NCBI GenBank assembly: GCA_932294295.1
Contig: OW028577.1
Coordinates: forward strand, 7,281,501-7,345,500
Direction of reading: 5' to 3'
Source: Alitta virens
Lineage: Eukaryota > Annelida > Polychaeta > Phyllodocida > Nereididae
DNA: 64,000 nucleotides
Shown here: piece by piece, positions 46,259 through 59,319 of the stretch
How the letters are laid out: each line of letters begins with the position of its first letter
How positions within the stretch are numbered: position 1 is the stretch's first letter
Made by a program: the position numbers and the translations under genes
Notes under the pieces: generated by a model
What the model was told of the DNA's origin: nothing
What the model saw: only the letters and a program-made list of their open reading frames with translations
Databases searched by the model: none

Positions 46259-48086
46259 CCCTACGTCCTCTAAAGAAGATACGTTTTATTTGTAGTTCAA
46301 GCATTGGGTTAAGTTCAACGGCAGCAAGAGTGGGTCTATTGACTATGAAAGTGTAGCTTGAGTATTGGTTTATAGCCTAACTTTATAAGATAAAATATCT
46401 GTTGCGATAGATCTGTCATTGATAAAAATGGTATTTGTTTTGAAACAGATTGTGTACGTTTCATATTTTAGCAGCTTATATGTTTAGCTTCAGCTTCAGC
46501 TGCAATATAAGAAGTGAATGATTCTGCAAACTTTGTTTGTCTTTATCCTGAAATGCATTTGGAGCTTAGTGTGGGGAACACGCTGTCATTGTCTCCTATT
46601 ATACAACCCAGAAAGCATTTGACATCGAAAGGTGGATTTTCACGGAAAGTTCTCTGTATTTCCACCATGTGGCTTAACTAGAATACTGCAATTATATTGG
46701 CTGAAAAAGTTCCCATCCTTGGCTGTGATTGGCTGAAGCAAAGTGCATCCTAGCAGCAGATAATATATATTTGGGACTTCATCATTTAGTTGATGTTTGT
46801 TATTTTTCTGAGAAAGTTACATTTATGAAATCATAAGTTTTTTATAAGTTCATAAGTTTTTTATAAGTTCTGAAAAGCAAAATGAGTAATCAGAGGAGAG
46901 GAAAGATTAATTATGTCCTGCTGAATTCATATATGTTAGTATTAAAAACAGTAGGGTTTTAAATGAAATTTAATAAATCGACGATGTCTTTTTTCTGGAA
47001 GTTTTCATTTTCAATTTAAAAAAGCCATTATAAGAATATCATATCAAATTAAAGAATTAATTGAAATGAGACATGGCCATAAACCCCTTTCTCTTCCAAT
47101 TATTTTGCCTTACACTGGACAAAGATTTTTTTTTCTTTTACCTGTTGACAGCATAGAAAGCATATGAGCTTACGTTGGTTGATTCGGGCATGCTCATTCC
47201 AAATTATTGCATACTTCCAGGATTTTGAGACATGCATGTATGACAGAAACTTTAAATATGGTAAGTATGTAACCAGTTTCCAGCTGCCTTGCGTCAGTAA
47301 TATCATGGAGAAAAACTTTTGCCTCCATGGTAATATACAATATCTTAATCGAAATTAATGACAAACATCTATGTTTAACCAATCAATAAGATACCACCTG
47401 TCATTCTGAAAGTACTCGATTTTAATTTAGTGAGTTACCCTCCATTACTTTTTTCTGTTGTATGTGAGCACTTTACACTTTCTTTATCAAAAGTAGTGAA
47501 TCCTATTTGACTAATGTTTGAATTTATTTTAGATTGGGACACTAGGAGTCTTACTAATAACTGCAGAAAACATGAGACATACATTTGACTAATGTTTACA
47601 TTTTTTTTGATAAGGTCACTAAGAGTTTTACTAAAAAAAAATTGCAAAATACATGAGACATTCGTATAGGTATCAATATATTATCACTTGAGCATTGCTG
47701 CAGACATGATGTGGCAAAATGTTCTTGGCCTTTTTTTTGGAAGGGTACAGAGAGAGCAATTGTTATTACCCCTCCTGCAACAAGACCAGCTTATTACTAC
47801 TAAACGGTATCATGTGAAAATCAGAGTCAGTTTTATTAAATACATGGTCATTTGTGGACAGAATGAAAACAGAAATTTACTTCTTTGTTTCGTTGATGTG
47901 GTGTGCTTTATTATCCTGGTTTGAGGTTTTAAAACAGCATTTCACCTGTAACTTTACTAAGAACATTATATATCATTTGTAAATATTTGTCATCTTGTTG
48001 TTATTGTTATTTTATTCTGTCGGTTAAAAGCTACTGTAGCTTATGTTCTTTGTTTTACTGTCACCACCGACTGTAAATATAGTTTT
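46259..48086. other. no gene recognised
   Basis: AT-rich. GTTTTTTATAAGTTCATAAG is duplicated near 46840-46870. The open frame at 47688-47924 has no domain; it lies just upstream of a TTATC tail and could be worn LINE sequence, which I cannot show. Confidence 0.35.
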
Positions 48087-48113
48087 ATCTTATCTTATCT
48101 TATCTTATCTCTT
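48087..48113. repeat. (TTATC)n microsatellite
   Basis: About five TTATC units following GTAAATATAGTTT. The arrangement resembles a LINE 3' tail, but the body is not recognisable. Confidence 0.85.
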
Positions 48114-49275
48114 AGCTTATATGACTCTTATCGTTATAGCTTATTACAGAATAATTTGACACAACTACTACAATTATCTCCATAATATGGATGATTATTC
48201 TTAGCCCAGTCCCCATTTAAAGTAATAAACTGTTGTTAACTCAACTTTTTTAATTGCACAGAAACGACTTTTTCAAGGCTGAAAATTCTGACATGGCGTG
48301 TCTGTCTTACATGTCATATATTAATGAGGCAACCGGATATGTTCCTAACCTTCACCATTTAATTGCTATTTAAGGAGTCGCCAATGTCAAGAACATGTTC
48401 AAGGATGTCATATTATCTAAAGGACACAATTATAAAATTCAGCTTATCGCAGAGATCATTCCACACCTGTAGATGTAGGGACTGATTCCAAACCATAGGT
48501 ATTTTCAGCCCATGGATAGGGCATTTTCAACAAGCCACTTTTGTCTACATTGAAGATTTTAAGAATAATCCAATTTTTCGGACAAAATCTGTTGGGTAAT
48601 AACTGTAGGCAAATACATTTATCTATGTCCATGTGAATTTCTGGCCACTGAATTCATTTACTAACCACAAAATACCACAAAGATTGCGACCAAACATCTC
48701 TAAAAAAGTTGTTTCACGCCGTCCTCAAAAATATCAACAAATCAGTGAATCGGTGGGAATGACGTCACAGGCCATTCCTTGCACGTGCGTAACGTTAGAG
48801 ATTATTTGAGTTTGAAACAACAAATAAAGTCATTTTATAAATGTATTAAAATGCGCAAGAGATCAAAGATCTAAAACTTTCTACGCTGTTATAAAATCGA
48901 ATTTGATGCAACAAACATATAGTAAAGCTTAAAAGCAATAGAGATTAAATCTATTCCTAGAGGGAGCTGCAGTAAAGTGATAGTTGCGCCACCACGCAAG
49001 CATTTAATAACCTGAAATATACGATTTTTAGCTCTTAACTGTCGAAAGTAGCACTAATATAGTGGATTTATTTATATTGTAACAATTCTAGATATATCAA
49101 AATAAAACGAAAACAAGGTCCATTTCTTAAAAAAACAACAGCCATCAAGTTTGTTTTATCTTAAGACGAATTGTGTGTGGACGATTTGTACAACGTCAAA
49201 AAATCACGGATTTTGCTTGGCCTGAATTTGTACTATAATCAAACTTTTCTCGGCTTCTACTAATCGGATCTTCAT
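48114..49275. other. no gene recognised
   Basis: AT-rich. A perfect TGACGTCA lies at 48770-48777. No coding or RNA feature supported. Confidence 0.4.
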
Positions 49276-49608
49276 CAAATTTGGTTTGTAAGTTGGGCTT
49301 TTGTATCGCGGTTCTAATGGTGTGCCTTTTATAGCTTTACTAAAAAAAACTGTACAAAAGCGTAAGTTAAAACAGTTTTAGCAGGATTTCCCTAGATGGT
49401 GTGAAGCCGCGCTAGTTTGGTACGTGTGACATTGGCCAGTTAGAACTGCTCAAGCCAATTAACAAAAACAAGGAGTTATTAATTATGCAGACCTTGTCCA
49501 AAATCACAGGTTCCGACCAGTGAAACTACATAATTGTTGATTTGAATTCCTGCTTTACGTCAAATATTAGAACCGCGATACAAAAGCGCAACTTACAAAC
49601 CAAATTTG
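49276..49608. mobile_element. 333-bp element with near-perfect 43-nt inverted ends
   Basis: Arms 49276-49318 and 49566-49608 are inverted copies with one mismatch in 43 positions, starting CAAATTTGGTTTGTAAGTTG. The 247-bp spacer is noncoding. Size and layout suit a MITE or foldback element. High arm identity suggests it is young or maintained. No clear target duplication was identified. Confidence 0.8.
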
Positions 49609-50089
49609 TATAATTATGATACCTATGTCATTATTAATTTCATGCCAATCAATCCATGGATAAATATTAAGACCAAATGTAACACATAGATCACAATTAT
49701 TACCCATGTCAGCTTTAAACAAGACATTAATTACCTATAGTCCATCAACTGGTAGGATTCTATTAGAACTATTTACAAAATTAAGGACAATGCTAACCGG
49801 AATGTTGAACTTACTAATTCATAAGCTTTTATTAAAATTTATGTCTGCGTAAACCACGCCCAACCCAATCGCTGCGTGTGTGAGTGACCATGATTGCATT
49901 TTAACATATTGATTACGATAACTCAATTTTGTATCCTTCAGCTAATAAGCCCATGAACAGAATCTGATTGACAGTGCCAAATGTTACACTTAGGATGGTC
50001 ATAATTGTAAGTACAATGTATTTCTTCAGTATATTCCAAGCCCAGTGTATTGTTCTTGTTATAAATCGTCCCTGCGCGTACATACACTG
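49609..50089. other. no gene recognised
   Basis: AT-rich; no supported feature. Confidence 0.4.
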
Positions 50090-50220
50090 TAAAACATTGC
50101 TGTAATTTGAAGAAGTTACTGTAAAATTTACAACAACTTGTTGTAAGTGACAGAATTAGCAAGTTGCTGTGAAATTTTGACTGTAATTCATACAACAATT
50201 TGCCGTAAAAAAATTACAGA
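50090..50220. repeat. degenerate ACTGTAAAATTT-type repeat with internal palindrome
   Basis: Words such as CTGTAAAACATT, CTGTAATTTGA, ACTGTAAAATTTACA and TACAACAACTTGTTGTAA recur in both orientations within 130 bp. This indicates a worn satellite-like or palindromic repeat. Confidence 0.5.
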
Positions 50221-51360
50221 AACTCATAGCAAAATTTCGCACCAGCATACTGCGGTAGATTTTTACCTTACTGTATTTTTACAGTAGGTATAGCGCATAC
50301 AATTTATTATGTACAGTGTAATACAGTATACTATTGTGTAACACTGGGCCTTTATTTCCAAACGACACTGTCTGGCTTGACTGAAAGGGCTTCTTCTTTA
50401 TGAGATCTCAGATACCATTCCAAATTGGGCCAGTGTCGTTTCTTTATCAGTCGCCGAAATTGAAACGATTTGGAATGCTATCGGGAATTCATCCATATAG
50501 CTCATTTTAACATATTAGCTCTATTCAGTTACAACATGTATTACACATTCCTACAGATAATTTCAAAAAAGAAGCTCGCTTTCCTAATCAAACCATAAAA
50601 TGAGGTTTTAATCACAGTAATTGGATTTGAAGCAATCAGCTTAATGGGTGTTGTTTAAGGAGGGATAGTTAGATCAAGGCCTAATGCAGAGAGACTTCTA
50701 TCTAAATTTTAAATTTCATCTTAATTATAAATATATTACTAGCAATCTCTATAAGGACAAAATATTAATATTAATAATTTTAGCCATCTTTCTAACAACC
50801 TTGATGTCACAACAAATTTTAATCACAATAATTCTGCAATCCAAATTCGTCGTTCTTTCCATTTCCGCTCTCCCTGGACATTCCTCTATATCGACTTACA
50901 AAAACATCCTTTTGCTTTGTTGTGTTCCATTTGCAGGCCAGGAAAACTATTTCAAGTTACATATGTAAAGCATTTGGTGTTTGTGATCCCTGTGCACTTG
51001 TAAAGCAGTATCTCAAGAGGCTGTCCTGGCAAAAAAAAAAATAAAATAAAAATCTATTCAGTCTCTTTAAATTCCTTCTTCATCTGACTGTGCTGGCTAC
51101 AGATATATGTTTCTTGCTCTAGAGCGCATAATATTCCTGCCGGGATACATAAAACCTAACCTCCCTCACATTCACCTATAACAAATATAGATAAAACGAC
51201 CGCTTACCCTCTTACCCTCTAATTTCAACTCATAATATTTTAGGGGAGTGTGCATTAACCCTGTTTTACCTTTTTGTTGCATTTTCAAAGTGCTGGATTA
51301 TTTTGTGTTGTAAGTCACCGGGTCTTAAACGACCATGTCGGTTCATAAGCAAGTTCAATT
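50221..51360. other. no gene recognised
   Basis: AT-rich. An acceptor-like CCATTTGCAG at 50928-50937 follows a pyrimidine-rich stretch, but no convincing exon follows. The plus-strand open frame 50684-50968 lacks domains. Confidence 0.4.
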
Positions 51361-51362
51361 TG

Positions 51363-51657
51363 CCTACACAAAGACAGATAGATCGATAGATAGATATGGC
51401 AAGAGCAGCACTCTAAGGCAAGTTCTTGCCACTATCGAGGGTTGATTGATGAGGTGAGAGACACGGGAGTCTCCCCATGGGTGGGATCTTTTACTTGCCT
51501 CAGCATAGACACTGAGTACAAGGGACCCCCAATTTATTGTCTCATCCGAATGACATTCAGCTGGGATGTAGCTCATGAAGGGTGCCCGAGCCCGCGATTG
51601 AACCCGGGTCCTTCAGAGGAGCAGGCGAGCGTCTTACCACTAGACCACCCAGCTGCA
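51363..51657 (-). repeat. tRNA-derived SINE, family 2, with GATA tail
   Basis: On the minus strand the head reads TGGTCTAGTGGTAAGACGCT (A box region), and a B box GGTTCAATCGC is the complement of 51594-51604. A body and a (GATA)n-like tail follow at 51371-51396. The sequence differs from SINE family 1. Plus-strand open frames across it are shadows. Confidence 0.85.
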
Positions 51658-52345
51658 CAAAGCAAAAATGTTGCATTGTTTGGTCATAAACCTTCATGAG
51701 AACCATTACAAAAGCGTAGGTCCGTCAAACGCAGCTATAAAATGTCGTGATTATCAGGAATTACCATGGCATTGGTCCGCCTACGCAAGAAGTTGTCCTG
51801 ATTCCAGGCCGGTACTTTTCACCACAAAAGTCATAACAGCATTTGCTAACATAAGGGTCAGTCGAGTTTTATGGAGGTTCTGTAACTTCATGAAATATCA
51901 TATTTTACAGCTTTGTTGTTGAGGGAATAAGAAATCCTTACTCTCACCCTAAAGAGAGATGATGTCATCGAATTTCAGGGAGATAATATAATGCCGTTGC
52001 CAAATTGTCTTTAAATTTTAAAGAGAGTGAATAAAAAAACTACGGCACCTTATTATTTTAGTAATAAAATCATGTAATGCTATAAGCAAAACGGCAGAAG
52101 CATTAGAAAACATTGTCTCTTGTAAAAAAAATTATTTCATCTTAGCCAGCTAAATTTGAGACACTTTACTTCGATGTAACGAGGAAGAAGACAAAAGGAC
52201 ATTATAGATAATGACCCTTAAAGGAATGTTACCAAAGATCAGGCTGTAGAACGAGACAGTATAAGTGTAGAACAAATAGATTGTTCATGTCATTTATACC
52301 TAGCAGCTGCATCGATAAGATTGTTCAACCATAAATCAACTTATA
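51658..52345. other. no gene recognised
   Basis: AT-rich sequence with no supported coding, RNA or repeat feature. Confidence 0.4.
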
Positions 52346-52388
52346 TGAGCGAAGCTCGTCACGGCCCTAGGCCGTGAGCGAAGCTCAC
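52346..52388. other. compound hairpin between direct repeats
   Basis: TGAGCGAAGCTC occurs at 52346 and 52375, and each copy is itself a short hairpin (GAGC-GAA-GCTC). Between them CACGGCC-CTA-GGCCGTG (52360-52376) forms a seven-pair stem. It is unusually GC-rich for the surroundings. Confidence 0.75.
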
Positions 52389-52542
52389 TTCCCGTAGACG
52401 AGTGGCTACACAGTAGACAAGCCAACTGGATAAAAATTGATTTCACCTATTATTGCTGTTTTCAAAAATACATGTAATCCTATGGAAAATCAACTTAATA
52501 TCGCTCTTTGACCAATGGGCCAGAACGAGACTTCGTCATCAC

Positions 52543-53335
52543 GTCAAAACAACGACGTCGTTTCAACAGTTGTGATGGCCATAATTTCGTAACGAGTACA
52601 CATCCAGCTTCAAACTTAGAAAAAAACTTGTTTACCTGACTGTAACAATTCTAATGGTACATAGAAAGGATATCTTTGTTAATGGGGAGCCCAGAATATT
52701 TGTGAAAAACCTTGAATCGATGACGTTCGCGCTAGCCACGCCATTGTTTGGCGATGACGTTTTTTCACACCAAGGGGCAAGTGTAAGTGATCGCAGCGCC
52801 CCTGGCGGCGGAAGGTAACCATTACAATTCTCTGACTTCTTCTGCCTCTTAAATTGTTATCTATTGTCCGATTTTGAAATTTTAAAAACCTAAATGGAGT
52901 CTAATTAAAAGATTGAAACATGTTAAGCTGCATAGTCTGTCAAAGTGCAATTTGCTAAGACTAATCAACCTTTATTATTCAGGGCATACCAAATCTGTGT
53001 GTTAACTAATGATTTTATCAGACATTAATTACTAAAAATAAATCAAACATTGAGAGAAAATCCAGACTAAAATTGGAAACACACTGGGTATGTTTACATA
53101 CTGAGTTTTGATGGCATGAAAAACTAATATTTTTTAAATCATTTATTGTAAATTAAGACTAAATTGTTGTGCAAAAGTGGGCATGTGTAATGGTGAAAAC
53201 TACCATGAGACAAGAAGGCAGCATTTGGTATATATAATTACTTGAATGTGCTAAATCTGGAGACACAGTAACTTTTAAGTTGTCATAAATATACATATAG
53301 CTTCGCTTACTCCTGGCATTGACAGCTACATATTA
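52543..53335. repeat. diverged copy of the array repeat at 3201-4028
   Basis: Collinear with 3201-4028 from GTCAAAACAACG to GACAGCTACATATTA, with many substitutions and small indels. It includes the partial MITE. The 15-bp AGCGCCCCTGGCGGC (52795-52809) is unchanged, while the partner CCAGGGGGCAG has become CCAAGGGGCAA. Confidence 0.87.
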
Positions 53336-54288
53336 ATATTTTAGGGAAGTGTGCATTATGATCCACTCAACCCAGGTGTAAATGGGTACTTAGCTACAGG
53401 CACAGAGGGCAATTGTAGGGTGCTTCACTTAAGGAGTGCTTCACTTAAGATGCTAAAGTTTGATCAGGCATGCCAAGGGTGTAATTGTGAAGTCGGAAGA
53501 GAACGTCCCTACTCTAAACTCCAGATACATTTTACCATAAAAGCAGGCGCTAATGTACTCATTCTGTTTTCATGAAGAGTTTCAATGTAATTTTACATGT
53601 ATTAATAAAGAATATGGTGATCGTTATGTGTCTCGGCTTCCTTATAATGAGCTTTCATGGTTTTCACCTTATATGGAGATGGAAAGATGCATTAACCAAA
53701 GACGTTGCATTAACGTTGCTTTTAGAAAACACGTGTTTATGATATCATATATGTCTTCTTCAAGCTCCTTCAATTAGCAAGGGGTATAAAGGTAATGGCA
53801 AAATTCAGTCGAAAATAGTAGAATATGCCATCATGGCGCTGTCTCAAATTTTGAATAAAGAAGGACAAAAAATCGCATATACATTAGTTGCCAAACTTTG
53901 AATTTTCTTTGCAGTAAATTGTAAAAGTGTATAAGATGAGGTAAGATGAGGTGAGATGAGGTGAGATGAGATGAGATATACTTTCTTCAATCTACATGGG
54001 AATTCTTGGAGGTTAAGTAGTATTTTTTAAAGTATTAAAAGACTAAAAACATATTTAAACTTAAATTGTTCAAAAAATTAATCGGTTCAGTCAGCTTATT
54101 TGACAAGCTGCCAGAAGTAGACATAATGATGAGATGATAAGACCTTGAGTCCACACCATATTAAGCATTTACCAGCGTCAGCATACCATGTGCAAGCCAC
54201 TGCCAGGTTTCATGAGTCATGTGACCTATATCCACTAATGTGTTAACTGGTTGAAGGCCAAACCACTAAGACCACCCAGTTTCTTCCT
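53336..54288. repeat. noncoding, with a GATGAG run at about 53937-53977
   Basis: A run of GGTGAGATGA/GATGAG units lies at 53937-53977. The remainder is AT-rich. Open frames at 53351-53575 and 53553-53777 lack domains. Confidence 0.5.
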
Positions 54289-54592
54289 GTTTTGCCCATG
54301 AGTGGGTGTTACTTTTGCCTTACTACAATTAAAATACACTACATTTAAAATACAATATAATTGTACACTATAACATCCATGCAAGGGGTAAAATATCTTG
54401 GGCATTAAACTCACCACCACCAAAAAATTGGTCGCACTAAATTAAAGATAAAGTGCTGCCCATGAGTGGGTGTTACTTTTGCCTCATATCTTGTAACTGG
54501 TACTTTGCCAATCACATTTCTTCTTGTTTTGCCCATGAGTGGCTGTTACTTTTGCCTTATATCTTGTAACTGGTACTTTGCCAATCACATAT
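54289..54592. repeat. about 72-bp repeat, 2-3 copies
   Basis: GCCCATGAGTGG followed by TGTTACTTTTGCCT occurs near 54293, 54459 and 54531. The last two are each followed by ATCTTGTAACTGGTACTTTG and CCAATCACAT. Confidence 0.85.
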
Positions 54593-54594
54593 GG

Positions 54595-54706
54595 GTGGTG
54601 GATGAATTAGGGCATTACGTCCTGCATTTCTGCAGCTGATGGGCTAATTTGGACAGGCAGGGACCATGGCAACGAGATGATGGATGAAACAGCCATCCAA
54701 CATAAT
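54595..54706 (-). repeat. tRNA-derived SINE, family 1, copy c (head missing)
   Basis: Matches the body of copy b (TTACGTCCTGCATTTCTGCA, GATGGGCTAATTTGGACAGG, AGGGACCATGGCAACGAGA) but stops before the tRNA-like head. It is 5' truncated on the minus strand. Confidence 0.85.
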
Positions 54707-55625
54707 AGACTCTCAAAGCATCAACCAATTACGCCAAAGTAGACATATGACATTACGTAATGCTGACGTAATAGGGTTCCTGTTGGGGCTTCCTTAAGGT
54801 AAATAAAGTAGCAGAGTGGAAGTAAGACATATATGTTCAGATATATGCTGTCCAACCAGTCTTTTTCTTCTCAAAGTGTGTCTAACTTCAGCAATGCATT
54901 TGTTAAAACTCAGCTGTTTATATTTATGTCAATTATAAATATTACATGTCAGTATTACGTAATCCTACATGCACAAGGTCAGTAGGTTGCTGATATTGAC
55001 ATTTTGAGACTCACTAAGATCAAAGGTAAATAAAGACATATGTAGATTCTTCTTGAATATGGTTTAATATTTTTCATTCATTTGTTTATTGGCCATTATA
55101 GGGGGTTTACATGAGGTCCCAAAAATAGGTAGCAATGTCCCGTGTCGCCATTTAAGACAAAATCTAATGTCCCCTGTCACTTTTTAACTAGATGAATCAT
55201 AACTAAGAATATTAAACTGTCGCCTGTCACTATTTAAGCAGATATTCCTCTTATGTCCCTCATTTAAGAGCTTCAGTGTCACTTTATCCCTTATTAAGAA
55301 GAGCAATGTCGCACTGTCGATTTTTACCCATGTAGACCCATATTATAATAAAATATCATTCTTACAATAAAATATGAATTTGTCTAAAAAATAAAAAGGC
55401 AGGCTGACTCCCATTGGGATTATATGCCCTTATCAACATTTAATTATTTGCATAATTTTGAATAATTAGATTAATATAGTCTATGTTATAAAGGTTTTTA
55501 TACACATACATATATCCATGCATATACTAATTTAATTTATAATTCTACAATCATTTAAAAATGTTTCAATCAAAGGTTAGAAATACTAGTTGACAAGGAA
55601 AAAACTCTATTTTTTTTTTTTTCCA
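54707..55625. other. no gene; repeated ATGTCCC/GTCACTTT words
   Basis: Between 55130 and 55320 words like AATGTCCCCTGTCACTTTTT recur in degraded form. A strong pyrimidine tract ending TTCCAG closes the stretch at 55626. Confidence 0.45.
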
Positions 55626-55644
55626 GATCACTTAATCCGCTGCC

Positions 55645-55833
55645 ATGGCCCTCATCTCAATGTCTCTCTCGACATTACACAAGGATGCCATCCATTACAA
55701 CAGGAATGCAAGTCATTTGAGCAGAATATTAATGGCAAATCTAATGAACAACACAACTCTCACAAATAACGTGGGCCAGGATAATAGCAGTGAGAATAAA
55801 CCATCATGCAGGAGACGATCATCACCATTCACA
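55645..55833 (+). CDS. candidate first coding exon, N-glycosylation-rich N-terminus
   Basis: A T-rich tract and TTCCAG acceptor (ending 55626) precede CCGCTGCCATGGCC, a near-ideal start context, at 55645. The frame runs 63 codons to a possible donor, ACA|GTGAGC, in phase 0. The product carries sequons at residues 21 (NAS), 35 and 36 (NNTT) and 47 (NSS), and no hydrophobic leader. Such a leaderless, sequon-rich start resembles the extracellular N-terminus of a class A GPCR before TM1, but no TM1 exon was recognised downstream. The strand is opposite to the receptor at 34.6-39.1 kb, so it would be a separate gene. Chance is a real possibility. Confidence 0.35.
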
Positions 55834-58800
55834 GTGAGCTTGCAATGCTTCCAGGCAACCTACATTGTGTTGTCATCAGAATAGTGTTGGGTCACAAACT
55901 ACTTTTTTGTTTTGTCACAAATGTAGTGAAGCAATATACGACCTGTTTACAATATACACTTAGCGTTCTCGGAAAGTATTACAGTTTAGTAATCAATGTT
56001 AGATATTTTTTCTCAGACAATTACGAAAAGAACTCTGTGGTATTTGCCCTACGCGAGTACTGCTAAATTGCTGTTTTCTCAGAAGATGTGATCAACTTTT
56101 GTTTGTCACATCCAAGTGGAGTTTGTCACACTGAGACACCTCGGTGAGCTATGTCAGCGTTATGCATTATAGCATAAGCCTATTACAGAATAATAGTTGT
56201 TCAGAAGTTTTATTATCTGTATGTTAGCTAACGGAAGCTCACTTTGAGGTGAAGGCTGTGCCGATGCACAATGAATTGTAAGGAATTGGCCTATCACAGG
56301 CTATCAGACCCCACAAGTCAATTGAGTACAAGCAGAACAAAAGTATTATTAGATGATCTAAATCCACATTTTGACATGACTCTTCAGAAGAAAAAGAAGT
56401 TGTATCAGGTGGTCTAATGTGGATAACAGTGGCAGACAGCCTATGCAATTAGAGGTACTGAGTCTGCTACTGTACAATGTAGAATCAAATAAGAAGGCCA
56501 TGGTATGTTAGATAACATAGGTAAAAGACACGTTATTTTGTCATGCAAACGAACACATACAACAAAACACACAAAAAATGCACACAACAAAACACTCTAG
56601 TACAGAAACAGACATACACAGGCAGCTATGCTGTCGAGATCAACAAACAATTAGATTATCTGGCTGTTTTTTCCAGATGGCATAGTCTGATATATGCCAT
56701 CTGATGGGCGTGTAGCATCACTTTGTATTTTTTTGCATTTATATTAAGCACATTTTCTAAAACTTCTTGAATGCTTTTGCCCAATTTCCAGCAATTATTA
56801 AAGCAGGCCAGACGAAGTGTTCTGATATTTCAAGAATTAAATCATATTTTTGGATTGATTTTTCAGAATAAAAGACCCCACCCATGAGGTAAATGTGTAA
56901 GATGATGCGGAATCCAAGCCTTATCATCTCATCACTACGTCTGTCTCTGGCACCTGGTCATATAAGCTGACTTAGCTTCAGACCCAGTAGCATTGAGACT
57001 TCGAACTTTTACATATTTTCAAACTGTCCTGATACTTTTGGAGCAATATAATTATACATCTCAATTTCATCATTCGTGCTGATATTGTTACCCATACAAA
57101 ATATGCTTGATGAAAAGAAATATTGTCAGGAGAAATACTAGAAGCGAAAAACATGATTTCCATGTGCCATAAAGATCTTGTGATTTGCAGAGAGCTTCGG
57201 ATGTCTTAGAAGTAACGATCAGTGTCACACGGAATTAAATCATAAGAATACATTTCAAGTCTAATTTTAAGTGATTCACTGGTAATCGAGCTAGTCAAGG
57301 TGAAACAATAATGTGATTAACTATAACACTTTGTCTCTGTCAAGGAAATAAATTGCTGCTATTGTGGTCGTGTACTACCTAATGCGTGCAGTTTTACTTC
57401 AAGAGAATCTTCCCATTACTTAAAGAGAATCTTCCATTTAAACTGCTCCTTTTGGAATTTAATGTAAATTTGCCAAATTGTCATAATTGAGCTACTGCAA
57501 TTGGCGGTGAAAAAAGAAAATATATAAGAATCCTAAATAGGGACGATGAAATTTCAGATTAAAATTCGAGCCGAAAAAGCGACAATTTCTACATTTTTAA
57601 TTGAATAACTAATTAAAAAGTAAGTGCAGCTAAATTCCACACGACCTGTCTGTGAATGGTAAAGATGGGATGGGAGTGTTTTCACATAATTCAGGGCTGA
57701 CTCCCCAAACTCAGCTGGAATTTTCCTGCCTTTATCTGTGGTGCACTCATTGCAGAATGCCAACATAAGCGGGTGAAAATCAGAGGCTTTATAGTGCAGA
57801 AAGACAATTTCCCAACAAATTTTAAATAATTCTATAACTCTAGTCACGGTTTTAGATCTATTCATATAACCACCATACAACTCGAATTTACTAATATTTG
57901 TTACGTTTTGTATTAATAGACCAAATAGGTTTCATTCCAAAATTACAGCTACATTTCAATGGCACTTACGTCTTCTGGTTCTCAACCATTAAACGAAACT
58001 GCAATATAAGTATAGATCATGGTTTTTCTCCAATAATATGATAATTTGCACTCGTTTTTTGTTGCTTGTGGTTTCTCTAAAAAAGAAAGCCATATATGGC
58101 ACGTTTAGACTTTCCTATAGAACAGAAACAAGAGAAACCATACATTACGCATCTATAAGATTGATAGTTTTCTCCAAACGTGACTGACCCTACAGTCTTT
58201 TGAACACAACAAAGTTATATAGGCAAGTGCAGTTTTATGACAAAAACAGCCGGCCCTACTTGATATTCATCGAGTCCTTCTGCGAAAAATAGCAGTATTA
58301 CCAAACATTCTACTTCAACAACAGAACTGAGTTCTTTTGCATAACAACTGGTGAATCACCGCTTCTTAGGAATCTCGCTGATAATGAAGAGATATAAACA
58401 GAATTCTCCAATACTGTTGTAGCCTGAAGATAGTATGGTGTTAATTTATTTTTTTTAAACTCGTGCCAAGTAACAATTTGAAACGGTTAAGAGCTGTGAC
58501 AAGAAAGCTTCACATTCGTAAAAAAGCAAAAGTTTCCATGCAGCTAATTTTATTCAAACAACGGAGGTCACGATGACATTCGATTAGTGACAACTAATTT
58601 TTCCTCAAGTTCAGATGCTTACTGCAAGTAATTAAACTCTGTAGGATATCCATTTTCCATATAGCATGAAGCCTTGACTTCCTATCTATTGTTATTTCAT
58701 ATCTCCTGAGATAATTCCTGGTTTTCCTTTATTGATTTTTTTGTGTAGGAGAAAACTTAAGCTCACGATTCTGATTTTCTTGTTACTTAGAAAGAATTTG

Positions 58801-59209
58801 ATGCAGCTACCTTATATTTATCGGAGTTCACAAATGTGTAATTAATATTTTGAATCATAAATGCAGATCTATGTTGGAACACAACATTAAAACACCGCTC
58901 ATGTAGCGAAGTCTTTTTCACGTCTTTTAAGTTGCAGTTTACGATCGATGTGGTCATGATATTGGATGGTCTTATTTATTTGTATCTCTTAGCCTATAAC
59001 AATTAGTTTTCTAATATTATTGCTCTTTACCCATGTATTTCAATTATAAGCCTGCCACAAATGTACTGTGATATTTAAATATGCTGCAGTATATGTAATA
59101 TTGAAATGGCAGTATTATTATTATTCAATGTTTTGGAATTCTTCTCCTTTTCCTTCATGTGTATAATTTGATATGATTAATTAATTAAATGTTTTTCTTT
59201 ACTTTTTTT
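55834..59209. other. no gene recognised
   Basis: AT-rich. The minus-strand open frame 57554-57880 (108 codons) has no domain I know and no firm splice context. Other frames are shorter and unsupported. Confidence 0.4.
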
Positions 59210-59319
59210 CTGACCATGTTTAACCCAACCTCTGATGTAATTGTACTAAACTGTAAATCTGAATAGACCACATGCCTCGTAGCATATCTTCTATTGTGAA
59301 ATAAAGTAATAATAATAAT
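59210..59319 (+). repeat. candidate LINE 3' end with (AAT)n tail
   Basis: CTGTAAATCTGAATAGACC and TCTTCTATTGTGAAATAAAG are followed by a short TAATAATAATAATG run. This resembles the 3' untranslated tail of CR1-like non-LTR elements, which end in short tandem repeats. No RT sequence is attached, so this would be a severely 5'-truncated copy. Confidence 0.4.

Noticed and set aside
57554..57880. 108-codon minus-strand exon, considered as a missing receptor exon
   Set aside because: No transmembrane-like stretch with class A motifs and no convincing splice sites in the right phase.
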